DNA from: Mesaphorura yosii
Taxonomy: Eukaryota > Arthropoda > Collembola > Poduromorpha > Tullbergiidae
NCBI GenBank assembly: GCA_009869945.1
Contig: WIXG01000254.1
Span: forward strand, 52,532 to 116,531
Reading direction: 5' to 3'
DNA length: 64,000 nucleotides
Part shown: positions 10,056-22,008 of the stretch, one piece after another
Numbering within the stretch: position 1 is the stretch's first letter
How the letters are laid out: every line of letters starts with the position of its first letter
The notes under the pieces: generated by a model
Databases searched by the model: none
The model's input: the letters and a program-made list of their open reading frames with translations, nothing else
What the model was told of the DNA's origin: nothing
Program-made: the position numbers and the translations under genes

Positions 10056-11525
10056 GTGTAGGCAAATTCAACGCTGGGCAGGATTAATTAATGAGACGTA
10101 CGTTTCGTGGACGTGAACATATCACTGATTATGTAGTAATTGTAGTAATTAACGAGGATGACCCTACCCTATCACGAATTGATAACTGAATGCAGTATGC
10201 ATAATAAATAAATTTCATGTAATTTAGTCGAAATAAAAGGTAGCAGCTCACTTCCATGTGTCAAACCATTCATTCATTCGGACACTAATAGCAATCTTTA
10301 TTTTCATTATTCATTCAATGTGTCAATTGATTAGATACCATGTGCTAGTTTATGATATTAATGAAGAAGTGTACACGAACTGAATTCAGATTACTGCATA
10401 ATTCCTTGCTTCCTTTATGAATTTATCCAGCTATTTCTAATTGGTATATTTTTAAATGTTAAAGTTCTAACTTCTTGTTCTAGCCAAAGAAACTGCAACA
10501 ATGCGTACATAATTTAATATTTACAACAATGCTGTCTAGACTTTCTACCAGTATATCCTGAGGTTCTATGAGTTCCGGGTCAAACTGCTTTTTCCTATCT
10601 AAACTGTCTATTTTGATGTACTGTTTGCACTTTTGCTCTGGACAGTTGCTGCACGAGTCACTTTACTGCTTTACTTTCGTGCTTTACTTCTTCACAACAT
10701 GAAGAAGGGGCGAGTATTGGGTAATTTCAGCAGCATTAATTATTGTATTGCATTGGTCGAATTCTGAGCATTCGAACGTAAACAGTTTGAATGCTCTAGG
10801 CATTAAATATCAAAATCTCAAGGGCAGAAATTTGCCGATTTGCGCTGAATTTGTTGTCAGCAAATTACAATAAATTAAAGTAATCAATTGACAACCTTGA
10901 ACCGAAAGCAGCAAAAGACACAACTAAAAATGTCGTTGGCCTAATATTCCGTGCACTTGTGGAACGGGCACGAACTCTCACTGCCTTAGCAGTCGAAGGT
11001 CGAAGGCATTCATGACTTTGAGCTGAGATGTGATCGAATGAGTCATCCATTCTTTGAGTAGTGATCATTCTTCTGCCTGCCTGCCCTGGTCCTTATCTCG
11101 TTTAGTGCTCTGCTCTGGTATGATCTTGAGCTTATAAACACACAATACTAACAAGTATGTAATTTGTGTGGGTTAACACGAGCACGGACACAAAGGCAAA
11201 GAAAAGACATAAATTCCGAAAAATGAGCCGATAAGCACTTTTGTCAACAGTCGACTCGACATTATAAGAAGAGAAGTTGTACCTTGTCTTCCTTCGCGCC
11301 TCGTCCTGGGTGAACTTTGGATTCATTTCGAACTGAGGATTACACTTCTCCTGCCATTGCCATAATCGCGGTACCAATTAGTTTGCTCTCTGCTTAGTCA
11401 CTCACTCAGACTCCCTCCTGAGCGGAGCAGCAAGTCAGCTCCCGTCAGCACAACTTTTACTAATTTTATCTTTTCTTGTTTGAAACACAACTCCGTTACC
11501 GGCACTTTGCGATTTTCCCAACAAG
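10056..11525. other. Intergenic, no gene seen
   Basis: AT-rich. It holds overlapping AATAAA signals at 10203-10212 for the upstream gene, and the promoter and 5' UTR of the gene at 11526. The short open frames here have no coding character that I can recognise. Confidence 0.5.
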
Positions 11526-12251
11526 ATGAATTTGTCCGGGTCACTTCCGGTTTCGGTGCTGCCTTTGTGCCTGATTTTTATTTGTTCCGGTGTGCTTCAC
11601 CTTTGCAACGCCAACGACGCCGAGCCGGTCAACTTTAACAACAACATCAACAGTACACGAATGGACCGCGAAGAAGCCTTCGTCGGACTCTGGTTCAAGA
11701 AGCGGTTCTCGTGCATCGACAAATTCGACGCAGCCGTCGAAGCTTACAAAAATACGACTCAAGTGCCTGAAATAGCCATCTGCTGCGGAGTTAATCTTAT
11801 GAAGGCGTGCATCAGGAAACAGATTGACAAGGTTTGTACCACGGACGACGACTGCATGCAGACGAGGCAGGAGCTTCTTCTTCGACTGCTGAAGAGATCA
11901 CTCATTTCGCTGGCGGAGGACGACGTTGACCAGTGCCTTGGCGAATGGTACGCTGGTGAAGATTCTCCACTCTGCTGGCGATGGGAATACAAGCTGATGG
12001 TGCTTGGCTTGGTCTTCGGAGTGCTGATTTCGGTGCTGGTCTGCATCTGGTGCGTGGTTTGCCGACGAAATCGATGCTGCTGTTTCCGCCGAGCCCAACG
12101 CCAATGTGAAGGCAAGAATGACGACGACGGAAAAGGAGTTTTGGCCAGTTTGGACACGCCATCGCCCGACTACAACGGCCCAACAATTGTGCACTTCGCA
12201 TCCCCAGCCGCCATCTCACTCAGAGACTACCAGCAACGATATCATCAGTAA
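11526..12251 (+). CDS. Cys-rich single-pass membrane protein of unknown function (241 aa)
   Basis: One uninterrupted exon. Residues 1-30 form a signal peptide (VLPLCLIFICSGVLHLC). An ectodomain of about 125 residues follows with paired cysteines (FSCIDKF, AICCGVNLMKACIRK, KVCTTDDDC, QCLGEW, PLCW) and N-glycosylation sequons near residues 41 and 75. A transmembrane helix spans about 156-178 (LMVLGLVFGVLISVLVCIW), followed by a Cys/Arg cluster (CVVCRRNRCCCFRR) that may be palmitoylated, and a cytoplasmic tail ending in SLRDYQQRYHQ. I know no family with this pattern. The 3' end faces the Wnt gene about 200 bp away. Lack of introns is unusual for this window. Confidence 0.75.
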   Translation: MNLSGSLPVSVLPLCLIFICSGVLHLCNANDAEPVNFNNNINSTRMDREEAFVGLWFKKRFSCIDKFDAAVEAYKNTTQVPEIAICCGVNLMKACIRKQIDKVCTTDDDCMQTRQELLLRLLKRSLISLAEDDVDQCLGEWYAGEDSPLCWRWEYKLMVLGLVFGVLISVLVCIWCVVCRRNRCCCFRRAQRQCEGKNDDDGKGVLASLDTPSPDYNGPTIVHFASPAAISLRDYQQRYHQ

Positions 12252-12449
12252 GACAAGCTGTCAGAGATTGAACTAAACTAATCATTTCTTATTTTACAAA
12301 GATTACAAAATTGTAAATGACAACTTGCATTGTACAACGGATTCCTGAGGAGAGGAGAGATTCGAAAAATTCTGTAACTATGAACGTATGAACAATGAAC
12401 ATGAACACTGATTAAAGCGTAAAGTAAGTACGTTAAGTACGACTGGCAG

Positions 12450-14558
12450 CTAATTACACGACGTGACTCTCTGAACTTGCTTGCACTCCTGACACTGGAC
12501 CGAGCAACACCAAACGAACTTGCAGTGGCATCGCTGACTGCTCCTGATCGTGTTTGTCGTGTAGCCTTTTCCAGCGCAGCAGAGATTGGCGCAGGTATCC
12601 GGCCCCTTCGAATTTGGATTGCAGATGCGTCCGGTTTGCCCAAAGACCCCGAGTGTGCTGTTCTCCACGCAGTAGTTTGGTGAGTTCTCGACGTAGAGCA
12701 GATCGTGCACTGACGGGACTGCGACGCCCGCCTTCTTCACCTGCAGCCGCCCGCGTTTGTTCATTTTCACCAGCGTCGCCTTCCCGTAAGATTCCTTGAG
12801 GTAGTCGCCAATCTCACGGAACGATGGAATCTGGTGCCAGCAGGTGACCAACGCGCAGGAGCCCGACACGCCGTGGCATTTGCATGCGATCTTCGTCTTG
12901 CGGAGCACGGCACGTCGTCCAGCTTCATTGTTGTGCAGGTTGACGAGCGCCTTGGCTCGTATTTTGGAGTCGGTCGCCGCTTTTTCGCGACTGTCGACGA
13001 AATCGGCCGCGAATCTGCAGATCAGAGGGGCAGACGGAACAAAATTGGCAAAAGTAAAGTGTGGGAGCTCTTTAGATGTGAATTAGATAACGTTTTACTT
13101 GTATCCGTATTGAAGATTGTCCCCGCAGCCGCCCCACCGCCACTCCCGTTTGAGGTCCGTCGGTCTCGGAGTTCGTCCGCAGCTGCAGGAAGCCAGTGAA
13201 CCCTCCCGACACGCACGCGCGATGGATTGAGTCACAGCGGCAGACCAAACAGCGTGTGCGAAAGCAACCTCCTTTGAACCTGTGCAACAAAAGGACAGGA
13301 CAGATTTCAGATTCGGAAAACAGAAGGCTGGGCTCGGCTCCCGTCTGACAATTTTTTTGTTCTGCAGTGTAGTGCATCGGCATCGTCCGACTGCGATAAA
13401 CCAAAGCAATGCAGTGGAAACGTATTTACAAGGAGTATTTTATGGAGGCTCAAGATTACAACAACAATTCATTGCTTTTTAAGGCGATTATGAATATTAT
13501 TTTATTGTTATGTGCTTCCTTCACTTGACACTGCTTCGTGTGGCTGTGGCTCATTGGACCCTTGAGACTCATTTTAAAGAACGTAATTATAATTTATCTT
13601 CGTACACGTACGCGTAATGGGTGTGCGTGTAACGCATTGAAACTTTCTTTTCTTTTCAGAGTTATGCCTCTTTCTGAGTGAGAGCCATAAAATAAAAATG
13701 CGCTTAAAGCTAGATTTACGCCCTCACCGGACGAACATCTTCATCGTACCTTGTTTAAGAACAGCGTTCCACACGGAATTGAATTGTTGGTTTAACTTAT
13801 CCTGTAAATCTTGACTGAGAATACTGCGCTTCTTCGTGTTGGAGTCCGCCGTTGCTGGCGTGCTGCTCACTTTCTTCCCTTTGCCCTTGGCCTTGCTCTT
13901 CCCTTTCGATTTCTTCTTGGAGCCGCTGTCCTTATCGCGTGCGCGTGCGCTTGCACTGACGCTATTTAACCCGGAGCCGGAATTCTTCCCAGCTTCAGCA
14001 TCGATGTCGACGCCTTCACCGTCAGTAGAACCGCTTGCGCCTGTGTCTGCAACAGTCGAATACTGGTAGTACTCGTTCACATTCGGTGGAGATGAACAAT
14101 TCCAGTGATTATAGCGAAACTGATATCGGCACTCAGATAGACCGAGCTTTGCGCCATTTACAATAGCTTTCATGTGATCCTGAATGCAAAATAGAGCAAT
14201 TAGTTCAATGGAATGGTATTGACTCCTTCAGAAAATTGGTGGTGAGGTGGTTACCCTGAACACCAGACACATGTCGATCTGTGCCTGTGTGAGCCCATGC
14301 AGCTGTTCGCAGGGCGGCAGTTGTCTCTCGCCGTGAAAGCCTTGCGGAGGCTCTGGATGCCCCAACCCTTCTTGCTGGTCTTGCTGCATCATTCCGTGCA
14401 AAGTGGACGAAGACGAGGACGAAGTCAGGGTTGTCGCATTCTGCAGCCCGTCGATCGCGTGAAACGTCGTCGTTGACCCGCTGACAGTGCCCGTGCTAGA
14501 GCCAGCAGGCGCGTCGGATGTGGACAGGAGTGGATCCTCGTACCAAACATGCAGGTTA
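12450..14558 (-). CDS. Wnt5: Wnt family secreted signalling protein, Wnt5-like (5' exon not identified)
   Basis: Exons recognised, 5' to 3': 14255-14558, 13750-14179, 13099-13279 and 12450-13014; junction phases 0, 1 and 2 all fit (492 residues visible). Wnt hallmarks are [68 protein letters not shown] (acylated serine) and the Cys-rich C-terminus (DLLYVENSPNYC, CHCKFVWCCSVQC). [10 protein letters not shown], the LKESYGKA region and a long insert between WNC and GSKEVAF point to Wnt5; the ligand would act through Ror/Ryk or Frizzled receptors. The insert (about 90 residues) is Ser/Gly-rich with a Lys-rich stretch. The sequence before 14558 looks like a polypyrimidine tract and acceptor, so the signal-peptide exon must lie upstream, probably in 14.6-20.4 kb. 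GQTGR and LCCAGKGY are unusual replacements for GTxGR and CCGRGY. Confidence 0.9.
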
Positions 14559-17500
14559 CTGCAAGCAAGGGCAAAAAAGGATAGAATAAATCCAATTAGG
14601 AAATTAACACACTGATAGAATGTAATGTAAGCTGCTACACGCAAGGCGCTGGGCGCTGCTGCTGCTACGCCCAACTCCCATCCCTGTTACGGACGTAACA
14701 TTGATATTCGGGCTTGTATTCACCAATTAAAATTTGATTTACGACCCAAAGACGAAGAATCGAATCTCTTTATCTTCTCTTCACCAATCACCATCCGCTT
14801 TCATTTCATTGTAACGAGCAACGCGACACGGGCGAACGCAAACGGCGAAGAAAGAGTCAGCCAGTCGTTTTATTATTGAAAGGCCGTTAAAATCGAACAA
14901 GTGCGTGTACAAGCAGACGTATTTGTAGGCTGCCTCATTTGTGGTGAAGTGCGTACTGCGTGCAGTGCGTTCACGTTTACGTTAATGACTTAATCGTGAA
15001 TTGGATCCTGCCCATAAATCCTCGAGTCAGGCTCAATGCTCAAGAGTGAACGAAGACTCCCCTTTTGCCTTATTTCGTTGTCAGCAATTGACACCAACAA
15101 GCAACGACTTTTTTCCACGAATGACTTACTTACCCAACAGCCTAATGTGAGGAGAGGAAGGGCTCTATTTCTCCGATTCTTTTCACTGAATTTGTTGATT
15201 TACTGATTTACTAACTTCTACAATTCAATCATGGTGCTATATACCTGGAATTGACTCGTCAGGATCTGAAATAACTTTCTGTTTCAAGATCTCGCGACAA
15301 AACTTCAATTAGCTCCGACAAAAATGCCAAGTTGATTTAAACGACAAATAAATCAAAGGCTCCAAGCTCATAAATCAATTGCACTTCGTAAGTTGTATTT
15401 TTTTTAATTTTTTTTTAGTAAAAATGGCAAAAAGTCCAGTCTATAAATTAATTAGCAGCTGCCATTGTTTCTCCACTCTTTAAATTAGTGACAAGCCAAC
15501 CCAGCTTCGTCATCAACGAAGTCGGCCCAAAAGGCAGCGGATTTCAGTTGGCCACATCGCAGGACATAAAATGGGGAATTTGGGTAGAAAAACGAGTTGG
15601 ATCGCCGCATAAAATATTTAATTGCTCACTTTCAACACTTTTCTGCGTCGAGATGATGCAGTGCCAGAAAACAAGTCAATCAATCAGTCACTTGGCGCTT
15701 CGCTTCAGGATTCATGACCAGGATTCAGGACTGAGCTTCAGAGTCCGGCCGCAGCTGCACAATTTCAAATCTGTTGTGCCAGCCAGGCCCCATAAAAATG
15801 AAGCCATTGTTTTAATTTCAAGTGCCGAATCGGGCCACGCCGGGCAATTAAAGAACTCCTGCACTCATGAATCACGAACCTGAGAGCTGTAGCCCTGGCC
15901 GTAGCTGTAATTTCGGTGCTGGAATGACACGAGGGAGCCGTTGAGCACTGAACAAAAGGTGTGATTAAAAATAATGAGTCTCAATTACAGAGTACAATTG
16001 TAGAAATCCGTCTCGACGATTATTACCACATTCCATGCCACGCCACTCCACACCATGGCAGGCCACGGCCAGGAAATGGAACTGAAGAGGAAGGGGAGCC
16101 AGCCAGCCCGCAGCAGCAGGAGGCATAAGGAAAGAGAACCGGTTAATTAATTAGTTACCCTTCCATTCCATTCCATTCCCCAAGCCCCAAATATCATCAT
16201 CATCGTGATTTCATTACGTTGCATTACATTACATTACGATTACATTAAGAAATAAAATACGCGGTGCGTGGAACGATAAATTAGACTCTCAGCTCTGCCT
16301 GGATGGAACGCACATTAAATTACACGCATAGCACATTGCATCTTTGCATCGCACTGAGGGCTGGCAGACAATGGAAGAGATTCATTATTTTTATGAGAAC
16401 GATCGTAACATACACAAAAGATGCGCTTACGCTTACGCGTCCGCGACCGCAGAGCGGCGAAGATGTTTGCGGGTGATAAGCGGATGGAATTCAAAGGCAA
16501 AGGCTTGCGAGCCGACGACTGCGACTGCGACTGCACCCGCACCCCAAAATCCATGCACAATGAACATGAATCTACACTTATGAGATGAAATTGGATCGTA
16601 GACCAACCGCGACCGAGATCGGACCTTTTCCCGTGTCTGACGATGCGATGATGCGATGCGGTGATGAGACTACCAATTACTTCTACGTACATGGGTCGTA
16701 GCGCATTAAATCAATTCAGCTATTCAGCTACTTACATCCAGTGTGAATGCGTTCCAGGAGGAAACGACGAGAGGACGACTGCAAGAACGATGATGGCCGT
16801 GGCAGCGACAGCGAAGCAGTCGATTTTGAATCTGAATCTCGACCGACGCGTCAGCGTCTCCATTTCCATTTACTTTTCTGCGTCTTACTTAGTCAAGTTT
16901 AGTCACATTTGTCGTTGTCTAATTCACGAATTCACTGTCACGACTGCCGTGCTGCACTTTGAACTAATTTCCTTCTTTCATTCTTCGAAAGCTGGCTGCC
17001 TGCACGCGTCTAGCTGCACGCGCTCGTTGCTTTTGCTGTCTCGCTGTGTCGTGGCTCCTTAAATGGTAAAAGCACATTTGAACTCCTGAAAAGCAATGCT
17101 ATGCCACGCCACGACCGCCACAATCAGTGAATGCTGAATTACTTTGATAAAACTCGTAGCTTGTATTTTATAATTCAATATTCTGTTGAACCAGTTTTTA
17201 TGCGCCTGCGCCAGGCCTGCGTTGATTGTTGACAAGGGCTCATAAAGTATGCTTGTCGTACAATTAATCTTCTGATTGTTGACGAGCGTTCGCGTTGTCG
17301 TTCGCTGTTCACGGAATCTCAATGCCAGCTGCCAATCAACGGGTCACAAATCACTCGCACTCACACGCAAGGCTGTTGATTGCTGAAAGCCGCTGAGCTG
17401 AGGGTCAAATCAACGGACCGGAGCCTGAATTCACGCGCTTGCTTGCGATTGTTGTTCACGGCGCGGTGGCTGAATGGAAACTGAAGCTGTTGAGTGAAAA

Positions 17501-20430
17501 CGAAAAGTTGTTGCTTGGTTTCTGTTGCTGGATTAAAGAGAAAGACTCGACGCGGACGCGACAGAGATGAGAAGATGCACTGGTGTGTGTCAGCCGACCG
17601 AAGTTTCCCCTTTGCTTAGCGACTTTACGCGTGTACGCGTGAGCCTGCCTGACTGCCTGAGTTCCTTCTTTGGACTGATTCCATAATCACAATCGTTGTT
17701 CCGTGCCCGCGTGACGCGTACGCAATAACTCAAAGTCTCTTTTGACTCGCACCGCCCCATACCGCGCTATTATAATATTTATGAATGGATTTCAATCCCA
17801 ATCGCATTAAAAGTGTCATTTTGCAATAACCTTTTGCGAACAGGCGAGGGCACGGAGAATAGTGAAGGATAAACAACATCTCAATTCAGATGCGAAGCTG
17901 CTATTTCTGTTTCTGGAAGCAAACGCGACGCATACGCATACGCAAAGCCAAAGCAAGCAGCAAGATGAAAGATTCTTCTGTCTCCGAGACGAATTGGTTG
18001 ACTGGCTCGCATTTCGTATGATTATCCAATTAAATATTTATGGAAGAAGCGCAGTCGAGTGCAAAGCTCAGCTCGGCTTTGAGAAGATGCAAACGTCTGA
18101 CAGAGCGGAGAAAGGCCAGGCCACGGCAGAAAGGGTTGAGTTGAGATAAAAGTAGACTGGCTCTTTTCCTTTTGTTCTTCTTCTCGCTTTAATCTTTCTG
18201 TTTGATCTCTCAACCATATCAATTTAATTGCTATTCAATCCCATTCACTTCCTCTTGCGTCTTCCCAGTGCTCTGCTCTACTCTGCTGGGATCCATCCCG
18301 TCGTTCTTGCGCCGTCGCTCCGTGGTCGGGTTGAGGTTAGCAGGCTCAAATACGAATTTACTGCTCTTCTTTCTGTACCCGTTCATCCTTTTTCTGCAGT
18401 AATTTCAACTTGTTCATACTCATGCTTGCTAATCAAGTACGAGCAACACGGAAAAGAGAAATGAAACCGAGAACCGAGACAGGCAAAGGCACTCGTAATT
18501 TGCAATTTTGCTAATCCGTGTGTTCATCAACGCAGAGTGAAACGCATAGTTTGCTATGCAATATGACCGTCTAATGTACCAGCCATGGTCGCCTGACTTA
18601 TCTGATAAATAAATTGATCTACCAACCACCGTATCAGCCATCTGAAATACTCAGCTGGATTTCATGTATTGAAGCAAATTCTGCAATTGGCGCGAAGAAG
18701 TTTCCGGAATTTTAGCCATCATACATGAAGTCGCTAAAATTTAAGGGTCCTTCACGTAAATTCGAATTTCGCTGGCTTAATCCTTCTGTTTTTGACAACT
18801 GATAAGATTCTGTCAGTTCCGGGCAGTATGAAATACTGATTTGCAATTCATATTCTCCGATAAGGATGTACAATTGGAATTTTTAGCCGGAGTCAGCAAA
18901 ATGATGAGATAGGCACATGAGAAAGGAAGATCTCCGCGTAATAAATGAAGCATGATGTTCATGAAGCAGAGATGAATGAGGTTAATCAGCACCGGTAATT
19001 GCGCTTGGCGTTTGCGGTTGTCGTAAGTAAAAGTCGCTGATGCGCTGATCCTCCCACACGTGCAAGTGCAAACTGCACTCTTCGTCCACCTTCCCTGCCT
19101 GGCCTTCTTTTGTCTTGTCTTGTCATCATCACATCCACCATCCACGCCACGAAGCACCGGCCGGCCTCCCTTTGAACTTTGCCGAATTAATCTTCTCCAT
19201 TGCTCATTGCTCTTCTTCCTCATCGCATCTTCGCCTGCTCGCCTTATTCTTCATTCGTCGCGGCCCTGACTCGGATTATTAATATTCAAAGGAGGAGATC
19301 CGTGGATGACAACCAACAACTCAGAGTCAAGATGAAAGATGAAAGATTTTAAATTTGATCCGATCTCGTAATTCATCTTTGCCTTCATCTTCCTCCTTCC
19401 TTTGTGCTGACCCGATCATGGAGCTTCGCTGGCGCTACTGGTGCACCATTTGGGCAGAAGATCGCGTACGTGGCCGCTTCAGCTTCACTTCACGTCGCCT
19501 TCCTTAATTGTAAGTGTTAACATAAACTTAACCGTTGTCACACTTGAACTTGAATACCTGAAATTAGCATTTACGAATTTGCATTGTGATTAACGAAATT
19601 AAAGAGTGTGTAGTGGACTCATCTCGCCAGCAGCAGCAGCGGTACAAAAACAAAACTAGAACCAGTTTATTACTTAAATTCGCTTAACGCCTGACCTTCA
19701 TTCTTCAAGCCGTAGCCGCAGCCGCAGCTTCTAACCTGCCTGGCAAGGATACGTTGAGCTTAATACTTCGCTTTCTGTGCTCCGTTGAGCTGAAGCTGAT
19801 TGACATTGACGTTGACTACTGCTCCGACTGGTTCATCTTCTTCGCCTGTGTTCCAGAAACAAAACCAGTGTTGGACTACAAACGGACTGACTGGGAACTG
19901 TGTGATGCGATTTTCTCATCATTGTCATCGTCAAATCGAATTACTGCAGCAAAAAAACGGGTTTGCGGCAGGCAAGGCACGTATGAATGATGGAAAATGA
20001 AGTAAGCGTTTTCTTTATCTTCATTTTCCTTAATCTTTAATCATACAACCTGCAACGCAACGCAATACTACGCCGTGCTCATGTGTAGATGTAATGCTAA
20101 TTACTTAATTCGCATATCGGCGACTTGTCCTCGCCTTCGTCGTATTCGTACTCGTAAAAATCTGATAACTTCGTCATTGGGGTAGCAGCGCAGAAGAATC
20201 TTCGTGATTCTTATTTCACAAGCATACGCAAGTGAAATCTGCAACCACGACCAACGACATCGTGCCGCCGCGCCGTAACAAATCGAAGACAAGGCCAATG
20301 AGTGGCTTCAGCAAGCAGTTTAGCATCAGCATCAGCTGCATTGTAAATTAATTGCACTTTGGTCTCAGTCTCGGTTACGTAAACTCCCGATCTCGATCTG
20401 GCCCGGCCTTCACCATTTCCATTTCCCAAG
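14559..20430. other. Gene-poor stretch, probably Wnt intron and regulatory DNA
   Basis: Nearly 6 kb without a recognisable exon. Open frames are short, rich in stop-free low-complexity patches and lack splice-linked continuity. The Wnt gene lacks a start exon, so part of this stretch is likely its first intron, and the signal-peptide exon may be hidden here on the minus strand. Confidence 0.45.
16162..16246. repeat. Short tandem CCATT and CATTA repeats
   Basis: Three CCATT units at 16163-16177, and an imperfect CATTA/GATTA run at about 16221-16246. These are simple microsatellite-like sequences without coding signs. Confidence 0.6.
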
Positions 20431-21527
20431 ATGCGACTGGAATCCTTCTTCGTGGTCGCCACAACCCTGACGATCCTGATCTCTTGTGCTGTCGCTATCA
20501 GAGCGGAAGAGTACTCGGATCAGGAGCGACAGGCGCTTGACGAGGTAAACTGCATTTCCTTGAAACAGGTGCTTAATTATAGCACCTGCTGTATTACAGT
20601 TGAAGAGGTTGAAGTTTCTGTTTCCAGCTGACTCCGACCGTGTCCAAGTACGTGAAGAGCGACTTCATGAAGTCTGACGAATATCTTATTCTCTGGCTCC
20701 GCCAAAACCATTTGGACGTTGGAGCCACAAAACAAGCACTGCTTGCAACGCTCAAATGGCGAAAGGACATGAACGTCAATGCAAGCGTGGAAGAAGACTT
20801 CTCTGATTTTGACAAGAAGAACCCGTTCAATATCGACGGCATTGACAAAGAAGGACGTCCGGTCCTCATCGCGCCTGCGGGGTCCTGGAGACCAAGACAG
20901 GCTGCGCTCGGAGGCCAGATTGACAGGTATCACCGATTCATGACGCGGACAATGCTCGAGATCCCATTGCAAAAGATTGAGAGCTTCCACAACGCCGGGA
21001 AAAATGTGTCGCAGTACATTCTCGTCTTCGATCTCCATGGAGTCAACGCTCGGGAGCATCTTTGCTTACAATGTGAGATTTGACAGCTTTCGCATGCCAA
21101 AAGTAGTGAATTCTCCAGTCTCGTGATTCCAGTAAAATGAATCATTGCAATTGTAGGTTTAACTGTCTACACGACGCTGATGATCAACGGAGAGCGACAT
21201 TACCCTCGCTTGGCCTACAAAACTTTCTTCATCAACAGTAAGCCCCAATTTGTTAGTTGTCCCGTTGTCTACCTTGCTAACTTGGCTATTAATTATTGAA
21301 ACTTAGCTCCACGTATCTTCGATACGGTGATGCAAGTCATTCGACCTCTCATGACTGGATATACCAAAGACAACCTTCATCTGCTCGACCACAACCGCGA
21401 CAAATGGCAGTCGCAGTTGCGCCAGTTCATTGACGCGGATCAGCTGCCCCCTCGGTACGGTGGCACAAAACAGTTCAAGCCGACCGACTACTACTCGAAG
21501 TCGTACGACTCGATCGATGAAAATTAA
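20431..21527 (+). CDS. Secreted CRAL-TRIO (SEC14-like) lipid-binding protein, copy 2
   Basis: Four exons: 20431-20544, 20628-21072, 21157-21237 and 21307-21527; phases 0, 1 and 1; 286 residues. A signal peptide covers residues 1-24 (FFVVATTLTILISCAVA). The CRAL-TRIO region has KSDEYLILWLRQ, GIDKEGRPVLIAPAGSW, YILVFDLHGVNAREH, FFINTPRIFDTVMQVI and QLPPRYGG, parallel to the gene at 2063-3120. Here an intron splits the domain at 21072/21157, where copy 1 is continuous. Conversely copy 1 has an intron at 2345/2407 that is absent here. The copies are therefore old and have lost or gained introns independently. The expected role is carrying a hydrophobic ligand outside the cytosol. AATAAA lies at 21805 and again near 21832. 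Confidence 0.88.
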
Positions 21528-22008
21528 GCACAGATCACACCTTTCCAATTCCAGAGCCAGACCACTAATTGTATGTCGAGTTTTACATTAGCTACAAATA
21601 GTAAAGATTCAATCAGCAGCACGTGCTGAACCTGTCAAGACAGAAGACGAGACCTGCCACGAAACGACTTCTTATTTGGGTAATTACGTTTTAGCAGGAA
21701 GAGCAATTCATTTTAATTCAACAAGGATATGAATATTGTAGTATAAAACTAAAACCGGAATACGTTAGTCATTTAATTAACTACCTACTTAACTAACTCT
21801 TATAAATAAAACATACGTTACACAATACTCAATAAACAAGTGGACGGAATTCCATTATTGCAGTTGATTTGTTGTGGCAAGGGTTAATTAATTGCTGCCT
21901 TGCATTTGGTTAATATCTTAGCATACAGCACAGCACCACGCCGTAGCACTAGCACAGTTAATTAAGTAATTAAGTTCTGGTGGAGGTGGAGCTTTTGGTT
22001 GCTTACGC
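21528..22008. other. Convergent 3' region
   Basis: 3' UTRs of the CRAL-TRIO gene (plus, AATAAA at 21805-21810) and the bestrophin-like gene (minus). AT-rich, with nothing else seen. Confidence 0.5.

Noticed and set aside
14559-14674. Hydrophobic stretch (FLIGFILSFFALACS) that looks like a Wnt signal peptide
   Set aside because: There is no in-frame ATG before it, an in-frame TAA lies just upstream, and the DNA is a polypyrimidine tract ending in TTGCTTGCAG. It is an intron end.
14559-20430. Search for tRNA genes, transposon ends or CRISPR-like arrays in the gene-poor stretch
   Set aside because: No box B (GGTTCGAnTCC) motif, no long terminal or inverted repeats and no regularly spaced repeats were seen by eye.
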